Source: Saprospiraceae bacterium
GTDB lineage: Bacteria; Bacteroidota; Bacteroidia; Chitinophagales; Saprospiraceae
Assembly: GCA_016722285.1 (NCBI GenBank)
Contig: JADKGI010000008.1
Span: forward strand, 1 to 64,000
Direction: 5' to 3'
Length of the DNA stretch: 64,000 nucleotides
Position 1 is the first letter of the stretch. Each line of letters opens with the position of its first letter. The notes under the pieces were generated by a model. That model saw only the letters and a program-made list of their open reading frames with translations. It made no database searches and was not told where the DNA came from. Both the position numbers and the translations under genes were made by a program. Below, one piece after another: positions 28,018 through 37,567 of this stretch.

Positions 28018-28524
28018 TTACAGCCAGATTTCCACGGCACCACCACCATTTTTTGAAAAAGTAAATCGCACTTCATTATATTGGCTAAGTTGATGTTCAA
28101 TAGCATTTTTGAGAATACCTTGTCCTTTTCCATGTATAATTGTAATATGCGGATATTTTTTACGTATGGCTTCTTCAATGAAATTTTGACTTTGTTGCAA
28201 CTGATAATCCATAATTCTGCCGGGTGTATCATTTTGTTTTTCGGGTGCCAATTTATCGATATGCAGATCTAGAGTACTGTTGAAATTAATATTGAGCGGT
28301 TTACTTTTTACCTGAATTATGGAGTCCTGATTTAAAAATTCATCCATGTTTGGAAAATACTCCGATTCAGGTAAAACTTCCAGATTTTCCAGGTTCACGA
28401 GAAATATTTTTTCCTCGGATTTTATCCTTGCTTTGCCATTATTATTGACACCCTGAAATCTACCAATCCTACCTGAAGACTTGATTCTGACCTTTTCGCC
28501 AGTCCAGAGTTCGCTCAAATTCAT
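28018..28524 (-). CDS. Smr-domain protein (MutS2 C-terminal-like)
   Basis: A 168-residue protein with an N-terminal small beta-barrel (ELWTGEKVRIKSSGRIGRFQ, like the KOW-type segment of MutS2). It ends in an Smr domain with TLDLHIDKL and the HGKGQGILKNAIEHQL motif, ending in NGGGAVEIWL. Smr domains are DNA- or RNA-nicking/binding modules; isolated Bacteroidota copies have no proven role. No ATPase domain is attached. It is about 80 bases downstream of the transporter, in the same direction, with an AT-rich gap. Confidence 0.85.
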   Translation of the reverse strand: MNLSELWTGEKVRIKSSGRIGRFQGVNNNGKARIKSEEKIFLVNLENLEVLPESEYFPNMDEFLNQDSIIQVKSKPLNINFNSTLDLHIDKLAPEKQNDTPGRIMDYQLQQSQNFIEEAIRKKYPHITIIHGKGQGILKNAIEHQLSQYNEVRFTFSKNGGGAVEIWL

Positions 28525-28626
28525 AAATTCAATGTAATTGTTTTAAGTATATGCTTCCAAATCACAAAAACTTGGGATTTTTTTGATTGTAATTGATCAA
28601 CCATCATCAATTAAAATCCAATCAGT

Positions 28627-30756
28627 TTAAAATCTTATTTTAAATTGTGTTTTTAGTTCTGTTCTTGTATTTCCACTGATCAGCTCATTGCCGGAGCCGA
28701 TATTATTTACATTATCGTAATTTGTTCTTCCTATTCTGAATTCCCATGTATAGTTTCTTCCGATGCGAGTCCTGAAATTTATATAAAATCTGGATCCTCG
28801 ATTTTGGAAAAATGGAATATAAAATTCATACAGCATATCATTTTCATAGGTATAAATTCTTGCATCAAAGCTGTTTATATCAAAAATCGAATACCTTGCA
28901 GTGAATGAAAATGGTTTTGCAATTGGCTTGTAGTACAGATCCTGGTACAGTAGAATGCCGTTGGATTCCGAAGATTTTTTGAAAAAAGAAAACTCAAGCC
29001 TGTTTCTTATTTCCCATTCCTTGGTAATTTTGTAATTGAGGTGAAGTCTTAATTTTTGCAGGGATTGATATTCAGGATAATCGATAATATTTTCATTATT
29101 GGAGTTGTATTGGTTCCTCTCATATCTGTACTGGATATAAAAATCCATTTTCCTTTTCAATGTGTACGCCAGCTTTACTAAAAACTCCTTTCCATCAGCC
29201 GGACCATCACGTCTATACCCCAACCAGGGGTGTGACCAAATATCTGCGTAACTGCTTATAGTAATGTTATTAAAGGGCCTTAATTCAAAGCCCAGATAAA
29301 ACCCTTTCTCGTTTACAGGTTGGCTGGATTCTGCAAAAGCATTAGCATTAAGTACCTGATAGTTCGGGTCATAATTTCTATAGACTACAGAGACATCCAT
29401 TCGTCTGTCCAATCCCATGAGTATGCCATGAAGTTGAGCTGTACCTCCATTATCACTAATTGCTCCTTCGCCGAAGAATGTTAGATTTCGGTATCGCCAG
29501 CTGTAATCAATGCTGGAGTTTAACAGCTTTTTGCCACTAAAGAGATATTTTTTGTACAAGGCATTATCTCTTACTAATGAAGCATCAAATGCGGTGTATA
29601 AACCATTTGCAGCAATTTTGAAGTCCCTTGTTTTATATTGAACTTTTAACCCCGTATTAGTCTGATGTAAACTATTCTTGTTATTTATTTCAGTTTCGGT
29701 CCTGTGAAAACCATCAAATCGTATTGAACCAAATGAATCAAAGTCAGTATTTTCTATAGTATCCCGATTCACTGATGCATCTGCGGGTTTGTATGAGATA
29801 AAGGCTGCAGCCTGAATAGATTTTGTGATATTGACGACTGTTCCGGCTCCTCTGAAAAAATTGACTTCATTGACAGAGCTATATGGCCGTATTGTTCGGC
29901 CTGATTTTTTGACATTCATTACGTAAGATGACTTTCCGGTTCCAAAATCGTTATGTAAAATCAGCCCCTGACCCATACTAACTGCAAAGTCCCCCAATGA
30001 AACAACATTGAAAGTTTTATTTAAATCTTTTGCATAAGCAAAAAATGAATAAAAATCGAATCCTGTTTTGTTAGCTCCACTAAAAAATTGCTCTCCTGCA
30101 TCTTTTTCCATGGTCACCCCCGCCTTAAAAAGCTGACCAAATTCGTACCTATATCTCAAATACAAGTGATTTGGATCTCCCAAATATGGTTTGATTCCTT
30201 CATTATTGGGTATAAATCCTTTTCTTTCTTCCAGTATTCTTTTGCTTTTAATGAATAGGGTAGAAGTGCCATTTCGAAGGGCATCTCTAAAATCAAGATT
30301 GTAATCTGCGGCTGCAGTCTCACATTTCAAGAAAGGAAAGACGTTTTTAATGGTAGCCAGATCCCAGGAAGGCAGGACCTGCAATTCATAAATACTTAGA
30401 AAACTGCCAAAAGTATTTCTATACCGGATAAAATCGCTTATTTGAATTTCATTGAGGAGATACAATTCTTTGAGGTCATATTCAGAAGCTTGATTTATAT
30501 TAAGGGGTTTTTCAAAATAATAATTGAGGCTTTCAAAAATAGTATTGTAATCAAAGTTTTCTGCATCGGTTGACTCCAGAAAATCTTCAATAATATTTGA
30601 AATAAGGTTATTTGTCTGAGCTCCATCCTGAGAAAAAATGGAAGATATGAAAATGAAATAAATAACACAATAACACAGGAATGACTTCAATGTAATATGA
30701 ATGTTTGGGATAAAGCTAAAATAAATTTGCAATGTAAAAGTTACTTTTAATTTCAA
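28627..30756 (-). CDS. Secreted helix-hairpin-helix protein with predicted outer-membrane beta-barrel
   Basis: A 709-residue envelope protein. A hydrophobic stretch ending FISSIFSQDG (about residues 28-45) acts as signal peptide. Then comes a ComEA-like helix-hairpin-helix pair (PLNINQASEYDLKELYLLNE, RYRNTFGSFLSIYELQVLP, about 75-125). The remaining 560 residues alternate aromatic beta strands and end with FKIRF, a typical outer-membrane terminal Phe. Such HHH-barrel proteins are common in Bacteroidota and uncharacterised; DNA contact at the surface is conceivable. It is divergent from the act operon, whose promoter shares the 170-base gap. Confidence 0.75.
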   Translation of the reverse strand: MKLKVTFTLQIYFSFIPNIHITLKSFLCYCVIYFIFISSIFSQDGAQTNNLISNIIEDFLESTDAENFDYNTIFESLNYYFEKPLNINQASEYDLKELYLLNEIQISDFIRYRNTFGSFLSIYELQVLPSWDLATIKNVFPFLKCETAAADYNLDFRDALRNGTSTLFIKSKRILEERKGFIPNNEGIKPYLGDPNHLYLRYRYEFGQLFKAGVTMEKDAGEQFFSGANKTGFDFYSFFAYAKDLNKTFNVVSLGDFAVSMGQGLILHNDFGTGKSSYVMNVKKSGRTIRPYSSVNEVNFFRGAGTVVNITKSIQAAAFISYKPADASVNRDTIENTDFDSFGSIRFDGFHRTETEINNKNSLHQTNTGLKVQYKTRDFKIAANGLYTAFDASLVRDNALYKKYLFSGKKLLNSSIDYSWRYRNLTFFGEGAISDNGGTAQLHGILMGLDRRMDVSVVYRNYDPNYQVLNANAFAESSQPVNEKGFYLGFELRPFNNITISSYADIWSHPWLGYRRDGPADGKEFLVKLAYTLKRKMDFYIQYRYERNQYNSNNENIIDYPEYQSLQKLRLHLNYKITKEWEIRNRLEFSFFKKSSESNGILLYQDLYYKPIAKPFSFTARYSIFDINSFDARIYTYENDMLYEFYIPFFQNRGSRFYINFRTRIGRNYTWEFRIGRTNYDNVNNIGSGNELISGNTRTELKTQFKIRF

Positions 30757-30825
30757 TTGTTAATTTTAAACAATTATTTCTTATTATTTAGACAATTTCT
30801 AAATAATAAGAAACATATATTAAAT

Positions 30826-30857
30826 ATTGCGATTAATCCATCAGTATTTTACTTTTG
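30826..30857 (+). promoter_or_regulatory. Promoter of the alternative complex III operon
   Basis: TTG at 30826-30828 and TACTTTTG at 30850-30857 fit the Bacteroidota -33/-7 pattern, with 21 bases between them. This gives a leader of about 70 bases before ATG 30932 and argues against a start further upstream. Confidence 0.65.
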
Positions 30858-30931
30858 TGCCAATTTTTATATGTTTTATTTTTATTACAATTCTATTGTT
30901 TAAGGTAAGTATTAACAAAGAAAAACCAACG

Positions 30932-32335
30932 ATGATTTATAAGCATCTAATTATCAGATCAATAGCAACCATTTTGATGATGTGGATTGCTTTCTCATCT
31001 TCCGCTCAGATTTCTGCTGACGCTGGGAAAGAATTATTTAAGAATAATTGTGCTGCATGCCATGCAAAAGACATGCGCTCTGCTGCTACAGGACCTGCTC
31101 TTGGTGGATATGAGGCGAGATGGGGGGATGATGTAGCTTTATATAGCTGGATCAGAAATTCACAGGCACTTGTTCAAAAAGGACATCCAAGGGCAGTTGA
31201 ACTTTGGAATCAATATAAGCCAACTGTAATGACACCATTTCCAAGTCTGACAGATGACAATATCGGAAGTATTCTGGCATATGTCAATGGCGTATTTGAT
31301 GGCACTTATGGACCCCAAAAAGTTGTGGCATCCACATCCGGTGCTGCTAAGGTTGAAGAAAAGAGCAATCTGCCTCTGTATCTCATTATAGTAGCTGTTC
31401 TTGCCATTCTCGCATTACTGCTTACCAAAATTATATCCAATCTGAATCAGATAGCCGCCGCTAAAGAGGGCAGGCAGGAGGAAGTCAAAACAATCACTCA
31501 GATTTTAACATCAAAGGGAGTCATTACTTTTCTGATTTTTGCAGCTATTGTTTTAGGAGCATATACCACTGTTAATAAAGCTACAGAACTGGGACGACAA
31601 GAAGGATATTCGCCTGATCAACCTATAAAATTTTCTCACGCTACCCATGCCGGAGTTAATAAAATTGATTGCCAGTATTGCCACGATAGTGCAAGAAGGT
31701 CCAAGCAGTCAGGAATTCCAGCTACAAATACATGCATGAATTGCCATGCCGCCATTAAAAACGGCAGCACCTATGGCACTGCTGAGATCACTAAAATATA
31801 TGCATCAATAGGTTACGACCCGGCTACTAACAAATATATAGAAAACTATCAGGCGAAAACTGAAGATGAAATCAAAACCATCTATACAAAATGGATAGGG
31901 GATGAATATAAAAGGGTAAAGGAAAAAGCGGACCTGGATTCGGAGGGTGAAGCACTTGTTTCTACACAATGGTCAGACATTAAAAAATCACTTACCAACG
32001 ATCAGAAAAAACAAATCCAAGGTCCGATCGAGTGGATAAGAATTCATAACTTGCCTGATCATGTGTATTTTAATCATTCTCAGCACGTGACCATTGGCAA
32101 AGTTGAATGTCAGACTTGCCATGGTAAAGTGGAAGAAATGGCTGTACTTAAGCAAATGTCTCCATTGTCAATGGGGTGGTGTATAAACTGTCATAGACAG
32201 ACAGCAGTGAAATTTAAGGAAAATGATTATTATGCTAACTATACAAGATATCATGAAGAATTGGCTTCCGGCAAGCGTGATAAGGTAACAGTTGCGGATA
32301 TTGGAGGAATCGAATGCCAAAAATGTCACTATTAA
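30932..32335 (+). CDS. actA: Alternative complex III subunit ActA, multiheme cytochrome c with extra N-terminal cytochrome domain
   Basis: Periplasmic multiheme cytochrome of the quinol:electron-acceptor oxidoreductase ACIII. I start at ATG 30932 (signal MIYKHLIIRSIATILMM) because the promoter lies upstream of it. Six CxxCH heme sites are present: CAACH (about residue 40, in a monoheme cytochrome c domain), CQYCH (246), CMNCH (267), CQTCH (393), CINCH (416) and CQKCH (461). The last five form the classic pentaheme ActA part. Two hydrophobic helices (about 150-173 and 192-211) anchor the protein between the two parts. It is the first gene of a long operon. Confidence 0.95.
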   Translation: MIYKHLIIRSIATILMMWIAFSSSAQISADAGKELFKNNCAACHAKDMRSAATGPALGGYEARWGDDVALYSWIRNSQALVQKGHPRAVELWNQYKPTVMTPFPSLTDDNIGSILAYVNGVFDGTYGPQKVVASTSGAAKVEEKSNLPLYLIIVAVLAILALLLTKIISNLNQIAAAKEGRQEEVKTITQILTSKGVITFLIFAAIVLGAYTTVNKATELGRQEGYSPDQPIKFSHATHAGVNKIDCQYCHDSARRSKQSGIPATNTCMNCHAAIKNGSTYGTAEITKIYASIGYDPATNKYIENYQAKTEDEIKTIYTKWIGDEYKRVKEKADLDSEGEALVSTQWSDIKKSLTNDQKKQIQGPIEWIRIHNLPDHVYFNHSQHVTIGKVECQTCHGKVEEMAVLKQMSPLSMGWCINCHRQTAVKFKENDYYANYTRYHEELASGKRDKVTVADIGGIECQKCHY

Positions 32336-32385
32336 ACCTATCGATTTTTAACCCACAGAATAGAAAATATTAATCGTAAGATATA

Positions 32386-35300
32386 ATGAAAAAGCAATTA
32401 GATAATATTTGGATTGGCCGGGAAGACCTTTTAAAAGAAGATGCTTTCATGCAATCTGCAGAAAAGGAGTTTGCTAAAGAGGAGATTCATTATGCAGATA
32501 TGGCTTCAAATCTGGCTGGAAACAGGCGGGATTTTCTAAAGTTCCTTGGATTTGGTCTCGGAGCTGCCACCATTGCAGCTGGCTGTGATTTTCCGGTAAA
32601 AAAAGCTATACCATATGTAATCAAACCGGATCAGATCGTACCTGGCGTTGCAAATTATTATGCATCCACATTTGTAAATGGTGGAGACTATTGCCCGGTT
32701 TTAGTAAAAACCAGAGAAGGCCGACCTATCAAGATTGAAGGAAATGATTTATCAACTATCACAGGAGGAGGTACTTCTGCCAGAGCACAGGCATCAGTAT
32801 TAAGCTTATATGACACCAACAGATTCACGGGTCCCAAGATGAAATCAGGTTCGGGTTGGAAAGATTCAAGTTGGGCCGAAATGGATAAGATTGTCTCTAC
32901 TACAATATCCACATCTAATAATATTAGGATACTGACTAACACCATTATGAGTCCGACTGCGAGAAAGGCAATTTCAGAATTTACAAATAAATATACGAAT
33001 GCAAAAGTAGTCACTTATGACCCCGTATCAGCCTCAGCACTATTGGATGCAAATGAGCAAAATTTTGGGATACGGGCAGTGCCAACTTATAAATTTGATC
33101 TGGCTGATATCATAGTGAGTTTTAATGCCGATTTTCTTGGTTCATGGATCAGCCCTATTGAGTACGCAGCAGCATATGCAAAGGGAAGAAAAATTTCCGA
33201 CATAAAACAAGCTAAAATGTCAAGACACATTCAGGTGGAAAGTCATATGTCGCTGACCGGATCAAATGCAGATAACAGAATTCTGGTAAAACCATCAGAG
33301 CAGGGTACAGCTATAGCCCATCTTTACAATGAAATTACAGGTGGTTCAGTCGGAACAACAGGTTTAAATGCAAAAGCTAAAAAAGCATTATCAAAAACAG
33401 CTGCTGAGTTGAAGGCTGCAGCTGGAAGGTGTCTGGTTGTTTCAGCATCTGCTAACATCAATGAACAATTGATGATAAATGCCATAAATAATGCTTTAGG
33501 TAGTTATGAAGCTACAATAGATATGTCTTCCCCTTCATATCAAAGACAGGGCAATGATACTGATCTCAAAACCCTGATAGGAGATATTAATTCAGGAAAT
33601 GTTGATCTCTTAATTATACACGGGTCAAATCCAGTTTATGACACCATATACGGGACACAATTGGCTGCATTAATGCCAAAAATTAAAAATAAAATATCTT
33701 TTGCTACGGTAAATGACGAAACAACAGATTTGTGCGATGTAGTAGCGCCTTCAAATCACTATCTGGAGTCCTGGGGTGATGTAGAAGCAAAAAAGGGTCA
33801 TTATACACTGATTCAACCTACTATTTCTCCATTATTTGATACAAGACAGGCAGAATTATCTATGCTTATTTGGGCTGGAAGTGCTAATATAGATTTGGCG
33901 AAAGAACAGCCTTACTATGAATATTTAAAAGAATCTTGGCGAACCGGAACATTCACAAGTCAAAATGAATACAGCTCATTTCAGTCTTTTTGGGATAGTG
34001 TAGTGCATGATGGAATATTCAGTGTAAAAAATGAGTCTGCTTTTTCTTTTAAGAATGTCAGTATTGGTGAGGTTTCAAAACCAGCTTCTTCAGAGCTCGA
34101 AATATCATTTTTTGAGACTGCACAAATGGCTAATGGTCAATATTCTGGAAATCCCTGGCTTATGGAAATGGCTGACCCTGTTACAAGAACCTCATGGGGC
34201 AACTATCTTGCCGTTCCGGTAGATTTTGATGGAGTAAAGACTATGGTCGGTTACAAAAATCTTGTCGATGGAGAATTGGTAGAACTGACTATAGGCAAAA
34301 AGAAAGTTACACTACCTGTTATCCAGCAGTTTGGACAGATGCCAGGAACGGTATCATTAGCTTTGGGCTATGGCAGGACTCAAGCTGGCAATACAGGCTC
34401 CAATGTAGGTGTTAATGTAAACGACTGCCTGACAGCAGGACCCGATGGGCCATTATACTTTAATACTAATGTTTCTGTATCTGAAAGAGTAGGTAAGGAA
34501 AAGGAATTCTCTTGTGTACAATATCACCATACAATTGGGGTTAAAGGAATAGATAAGGAAACGAATAAAGAAATAAATGCTGACGAAGCTGCATTGGTAT
34601 TTTTTGATTATTTTACAGGTGTGAAGGGATTTCAAGGAGCATTGACAGATAGATCTGTGATTTATACATCCAATGTTAAAGAATTAAAAAACAGTATTGA
34701 ACACCTTCAGGAAAGACGAAAAGATGCGCAACACCTGAATGAGCAACAAATATACGGTGGATTTGATGAAAAGTATTCTCTTGGACATCACTGGGGGATG
34801 CATGTTGACCTGAATGCCTGTATTGGCTGTGGTACTTGTGCTGTGGCTTGTATGTCGGAGAATAATGTACCTGTCGTAGGAAAACGCGAAGTATCCAGAC
34901 ACCATGAAATGACCTGGTTGCGAATAGACAGATATTACTATGGAGATGTAGAAAATCCAAATACCATTTACCAACCCATGATGTGCCAGCATTGCGATAA
35001 TGCTCCGTGCGAAAATGTTTGTCCCGTAAATGCTACCAATCACAGCTCCGAAGGCCTAAATCAAATGGCATATAACAGGTGTATTGGTACAAGATATTGT
35101 GCCAACAATTGTCCTTATAAAGTCAGGAGATTTAATTGGCTTGACTATACTAAAGCTGATATTTGGCCTGCCAATCAGCCGAGGCTCCAGGAAGAAAGTG
35201 TGCCCTTTATGGCTGATAACCTGACAAGAATGGTATTGAATCCCGACGTAACAGTCAGATCCAGAGGTGTCATTGAAAAATGCAGTTTCTGTGTTCAGCG

Positions 35301-35550
35301 TATTCAGGAAGGTAAACTTACTGCTAAAACTGAAGGCAGATTGTTAAACGACAGAGATGTTAGGACTGCGTGTCAGACATCATGTCCTACCGGAGCTATT
35401 ACATTCGGAGATATGAACAATAAAAGTGGAGAGCTGACTTCTAAATTGGAATCACCTTTGAATTATATTGCCTTGGAAGAGATAAATGTGAGATCTTCAG
35501 TAACCTATACTATGAAAATCAATAACAGAGACAAATCTTTTGATGCTTAA
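32386..35550 (+). CDS. actB: Alternative complex III subunit ActB, molybdopterin-oxidoreductase-like iron-sulphur protein
   Basis: Large periplasmic subunit that carries electrons from the quinol site to the hemes of ActA. A Tat signal RRDFLKFLGFGLG (about residues 47-60) directs it out. A long molybdopterin-oxidoreductase-like part follows; known ActB proteins carry no molybdenum. The C-terminal part has cluster motifs CIGCGTCAVAC (about 811), CQHCDNAPCENVCP (866), CIGTRYCANNCPY (899), CSFC (966) and CQTSCPTGA (995). The 1054 residues match the usual fused B1+B2 form of Bacteroidota. It is uninterrupted despite its length. Confidence 0.97.
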   Translation: MKKQLDNIWIGREDLLKEDAFMQSAEKEFAKEEIHYADMASNLAGNRRDFLKFLGFGLGAATIAAGCDFPVKKAIPYVIKPDQIVPGVANYYASTFVNGGDYCPVLVKTREGRPIKIEGNDLSTITGGGTSARAQASVLSLYDTNRFTGPKMKSGSGWKDSSWAEMDKIVSTTISTSNNIRILTNTIMSPTARKAISEFTNKYTNAKVVTYDPVSASALLDANEQNFGIRAVPTYKFDLADIIVSFNADFLGSWISPIEYAAAYAKGRKISDIKQAKMSRHIQVESHMSLTGSNADNRILVKPSEQGTAIAHLYNEITGGSVGTTGLNAKAKKALSKTAAELKAAAGRCLVVSASANINEQLMINAINNALGSYEATIDMSSPSYQRQGNDTDLKTLIGDINSGNVDLLIIHGSNPVYDTIYGTQLAALMPKIKNKISFATVNDETTDLCDVVAPSNHYLESWGDVEAKKGHYTLIQPTISPLFDTRQAELSMLIWAGSANIDLAKEQPYYEYLKESWRTGTFTSQNEYSSFQSFWDSVVHDGIFSVKNESAFSFKNVSIGEVSKPASSELEISFFETAQMANGQYSGNPWLMEMADPVTRTSWGNYLAVPVDFDGVKTMVGYKNLVDGELVELTIGKKKVTLPVIQQFGQMPGTVSLALGYGRTQAGNTGSNVGVNVNDCLTAGPDGPLYFNTNVSVSERVGKEKEFSCVQYHHTIGVKGIDKETNKEINADEAALVFFDYFTGVKGFQGALTDRSVIYTSNVKELKNSIEHLQERRKDAQHLNEQQIYGGFDEKYSLGHHWGMHVDLNACIGCGTCAVACMSENNVPVVGKREVSRHHEMTWLRIDRYYYGDVENPNTIYQPMMCQHCDNAPCENVCPVNATNHSSEGLNQMAYNRCIGTRYCANNCPYKVRRFNWLDYTKADIWPANQPRLQEESVPFMADNLTRMVLNPDVTVRSRGVIEKCSFCVQRIQEGKLTAKTEGRLLNDRDVRTACQTSCPTGAITFGDMNNKSGELTSKLESPLNYIALEEINVRSSVTYTMKINNRDKSFDA

Positions 35551-35590
35551 TAATTAATTGCTTAAGAAAATAACATTCTAAATATAAACA

Positions 35591-37009
35591 ATGAGTGCTG
35601 TTGTAAGTCCTATTCGAAAACCTCTGATTACTGGTAATAAAACCTATCATCAGATTACAGAGGATTTGATATCACCAACTGAGAAAACACCAACAAAGGA
35701 ATGGGTCATTGGATTCATTATTTCTGTTTCAGTTTTGACATGGGGTGTTTTTTGTATTCTTTGGACAATATGGGTTGGAATAGGTTCGTGGAACCTTAAC
35801 AGAACCATAAACTGGTCATGGGATATAACTAATTTTGTATGGTGGATTGGTATCGGTCACGCAGGTACGCTAATTTCAGCTATCCTCTTATTGTTTCGCC
35901 AAAAATGGCGTACAGGGGTAAACAGAGCTGCTGAAGCAATGACAATATTTGCCGTGATGTGTGCCGGGTTATTTCCACTTATCCATATGGGTCGAATCTG
36001 GCTTGCCATGTTTATTTTACCTTATCCAAACACACGGGGACCTTTATGGCCAAACTTTAACTCACCACTACTTTGGGACGTGTTTGCCATAAGTACTTAT
36101 CTGACGGTATCTGTTCTGTTTTGGTACACAGGACTAGTTCCCGATTTTGCCACTGTAAGAGACAGGGCAAAAGGTCTGAGACGCAAAATTTATAACACAC
36201 TCTCCTTTGGCTGGACCGGATCCGCAAAACATTGGCAAAGGTGGGAATCTTTGTCATTAGTGTTGGCTGGGCTGGCTACTCCACTAGTTCTTTCAGTACA
36301 TACGATAGTAAGTTTTGACTTTGCCACTTCAGTCATTCCGGGCTGGCATACTACTATATTCCCTCCATATTTTGTTGCCGGGGCCATTTTTTCTGGATTT
36401 GCGATGGTATTGACACTTATGATAATCACCAGGAAATTATTTAACCTTCAGGACTATATTACGATAGAGCATATTGAATCCATGAATAAAGTTATTCTGC
36501 TGACAGGAACAATTGTGGGTGTAGCCTATCTCACAGAATTGTTCATAGCCTGGTATTCAGGATACGTTTATGAGCAGTTTGCATTTTTCAACAGGGCTTT
36601 AGGGCCATACTGGTGGGCATATTTTGGGATGATGTTTTGTAATGTGGTATCACCCCAGTTTTTTTGGAAGAAATCCTTTAGGAGAAATGTCACACTTACC
36701 TTTTTCCTGTCAATTGTAGTAAATATAGGAATGTGGTTTGAAAGATTTGTTATTATAGCGACAACACTGGCAAGAGATTATTTACCTTCAAGCTGGAGTT
36801 TATATTCACCTAGTTGGGTAGAGATAGGTATTTACCTTGGGACATTTGGATTGTTTTTTACTTGTTTTTTAATTTTTGCCAGGGTCGCACCGGTTGTAGC
36901 TGTTGCCGAAATTAAGCATATATTAAAGTCAGCAGGTGATCAATATATAGGTGAGAATAACAAAGGCAAACATCAGCAGCATGGAATATCTAATTCTGAA
37001 CATCATTAA
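35591..37009 (+). CDS. actC: Alternative complex III subunit ActC, NrfD-like integral membrane subunit
   Basis: Quinol-binding membrane subunit of the NrfD/PsrC family. A cytoplasmic N-terminal tail (IRKPLITGNKTYHQITEDLI) is followed by about ten transmembrane helices, including TNFVWWIGIGHAGTLISAIL and VAYLTELFIAWYSG, which hold the conserved His and acidic residues of the quinone pocket. Length 472 is standard. It begins 40 bases after actB and is followed by actD 21 bases later. Confidence 0.96.
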   Translation: MSAVVSPIRKPLITGNKTYHQITEDLISPTEKTPTKEWVIGFIISVSVLTWGVFCILWTIWVGIGSWNLNRTINWSWDITNFVWWIGIGHAGTLISAILLLFRQKWRTGVNRAAEAMTIFAVMCAGLFPLIHMGRIWLAMFILPYPNTRGPLWPNFNSPLLWDVFAISTYLTVSVLFWYTGLVPDFATVRDRAKGLRRKIYNTLSFGWTGSAKHWQRWESLSLVLAGLATPLVLSVHTIVSFDFATSVIPGWHTTIFPPYFVAGAIFSGFAMVLTLMIITRKLFNLQDYITIEHIESMNKVILLTGTIVGVAYLTELFIAWYSGYVYEQFAFFNRALGPYWWAYFGMMFCNVVSPQFFWKKSFRRNVTLTFFLSIVVNIGMWFERFVIIATTLARDYLPSSWSLYSPSWVEIGIYLGTFGLFFTCFLIFARVAPVVAVAEIKHILKSAGDQYIGENNKGKHQQHGISNSEHH

Positions 37010-37030
37010 TCAACATATAATCCATTTTAG

Positions 37031-37555
37031 ATGGCAAATTTAAATAATACTGAAGTAATTTACGGCCTGTACAACGACGAAGAAGACTTGTTAAGAGCTG
37101 TTAAAACTGCTAAAAAGGATCATTTGGAAATACACGATGTTTTCAGCCCCTTTCCGGTTCACGGGCTTGACCAATTATTGGAGCTGGAGGAATCCCGGTT
37201 GCATCAGGCAGGTTTTATTTATGGAGCCTTGGGCACATTGACAGCATTTTTAGGAATGACCTGGATTTATACAAAAGACTGGCCTAATATTTTTGGAGGA
37301 AAACCATACTGGTCAGTTCCGGCTTTTATACCTATTACTTTTGAATTAACTGTATTATTTTCTGCTATAGGTATGACAGTTACCTTTTACATAATCAATG
37401 GCTTAGGTCCTGGAGTGGTAAATAAACATCTTGATGATAGGATCACAGATGATAAATTTTGTCTTGCTTTTGATAAATCTCAAGTTAACTCAGAAGAGGC
37501 TGTAGCCTTTTTTAAAACTACTGGTGCTTCTGAAGTAAATTCTAAAACAATTTAA
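37031..37555 (+). CDS. actD: Alternative complex III subunit ActD (DUF3341)
   Basis: Small membrane subunit with a cytoplasmic ferredoxin-like start (EVIYGLYNDEEDLLRAVKTA) and two transmembrane helices (about residues 58-80 and 100-125: FIYGALGTLTAFLGMTW and LTVLFSAIGMTVTFYIING). The DUF3341 family occurs mainly in ACIII operons. Its 174 residues are the usual length, and the place between actC and actE is the canonical one. Confidence 0.95.
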   Translation: MANLNNTEVIYGLYNDEEDLLRAVKTAKKDHLEIHDVFSPFPVHGLDQLLELEESRLHQAGFIYGALGTLTAFLGMTWIYTKDWPNIFGGKPYWSVPAFIPITFELTVLFSAIGMTVTFYIINGLGPGVVNKHLDDRITDDKFCLAFDKSQVNSEEAVAFFKTTGASEVNSKTI

Positions 37556-37567
37556 GCTAAATAGAGG

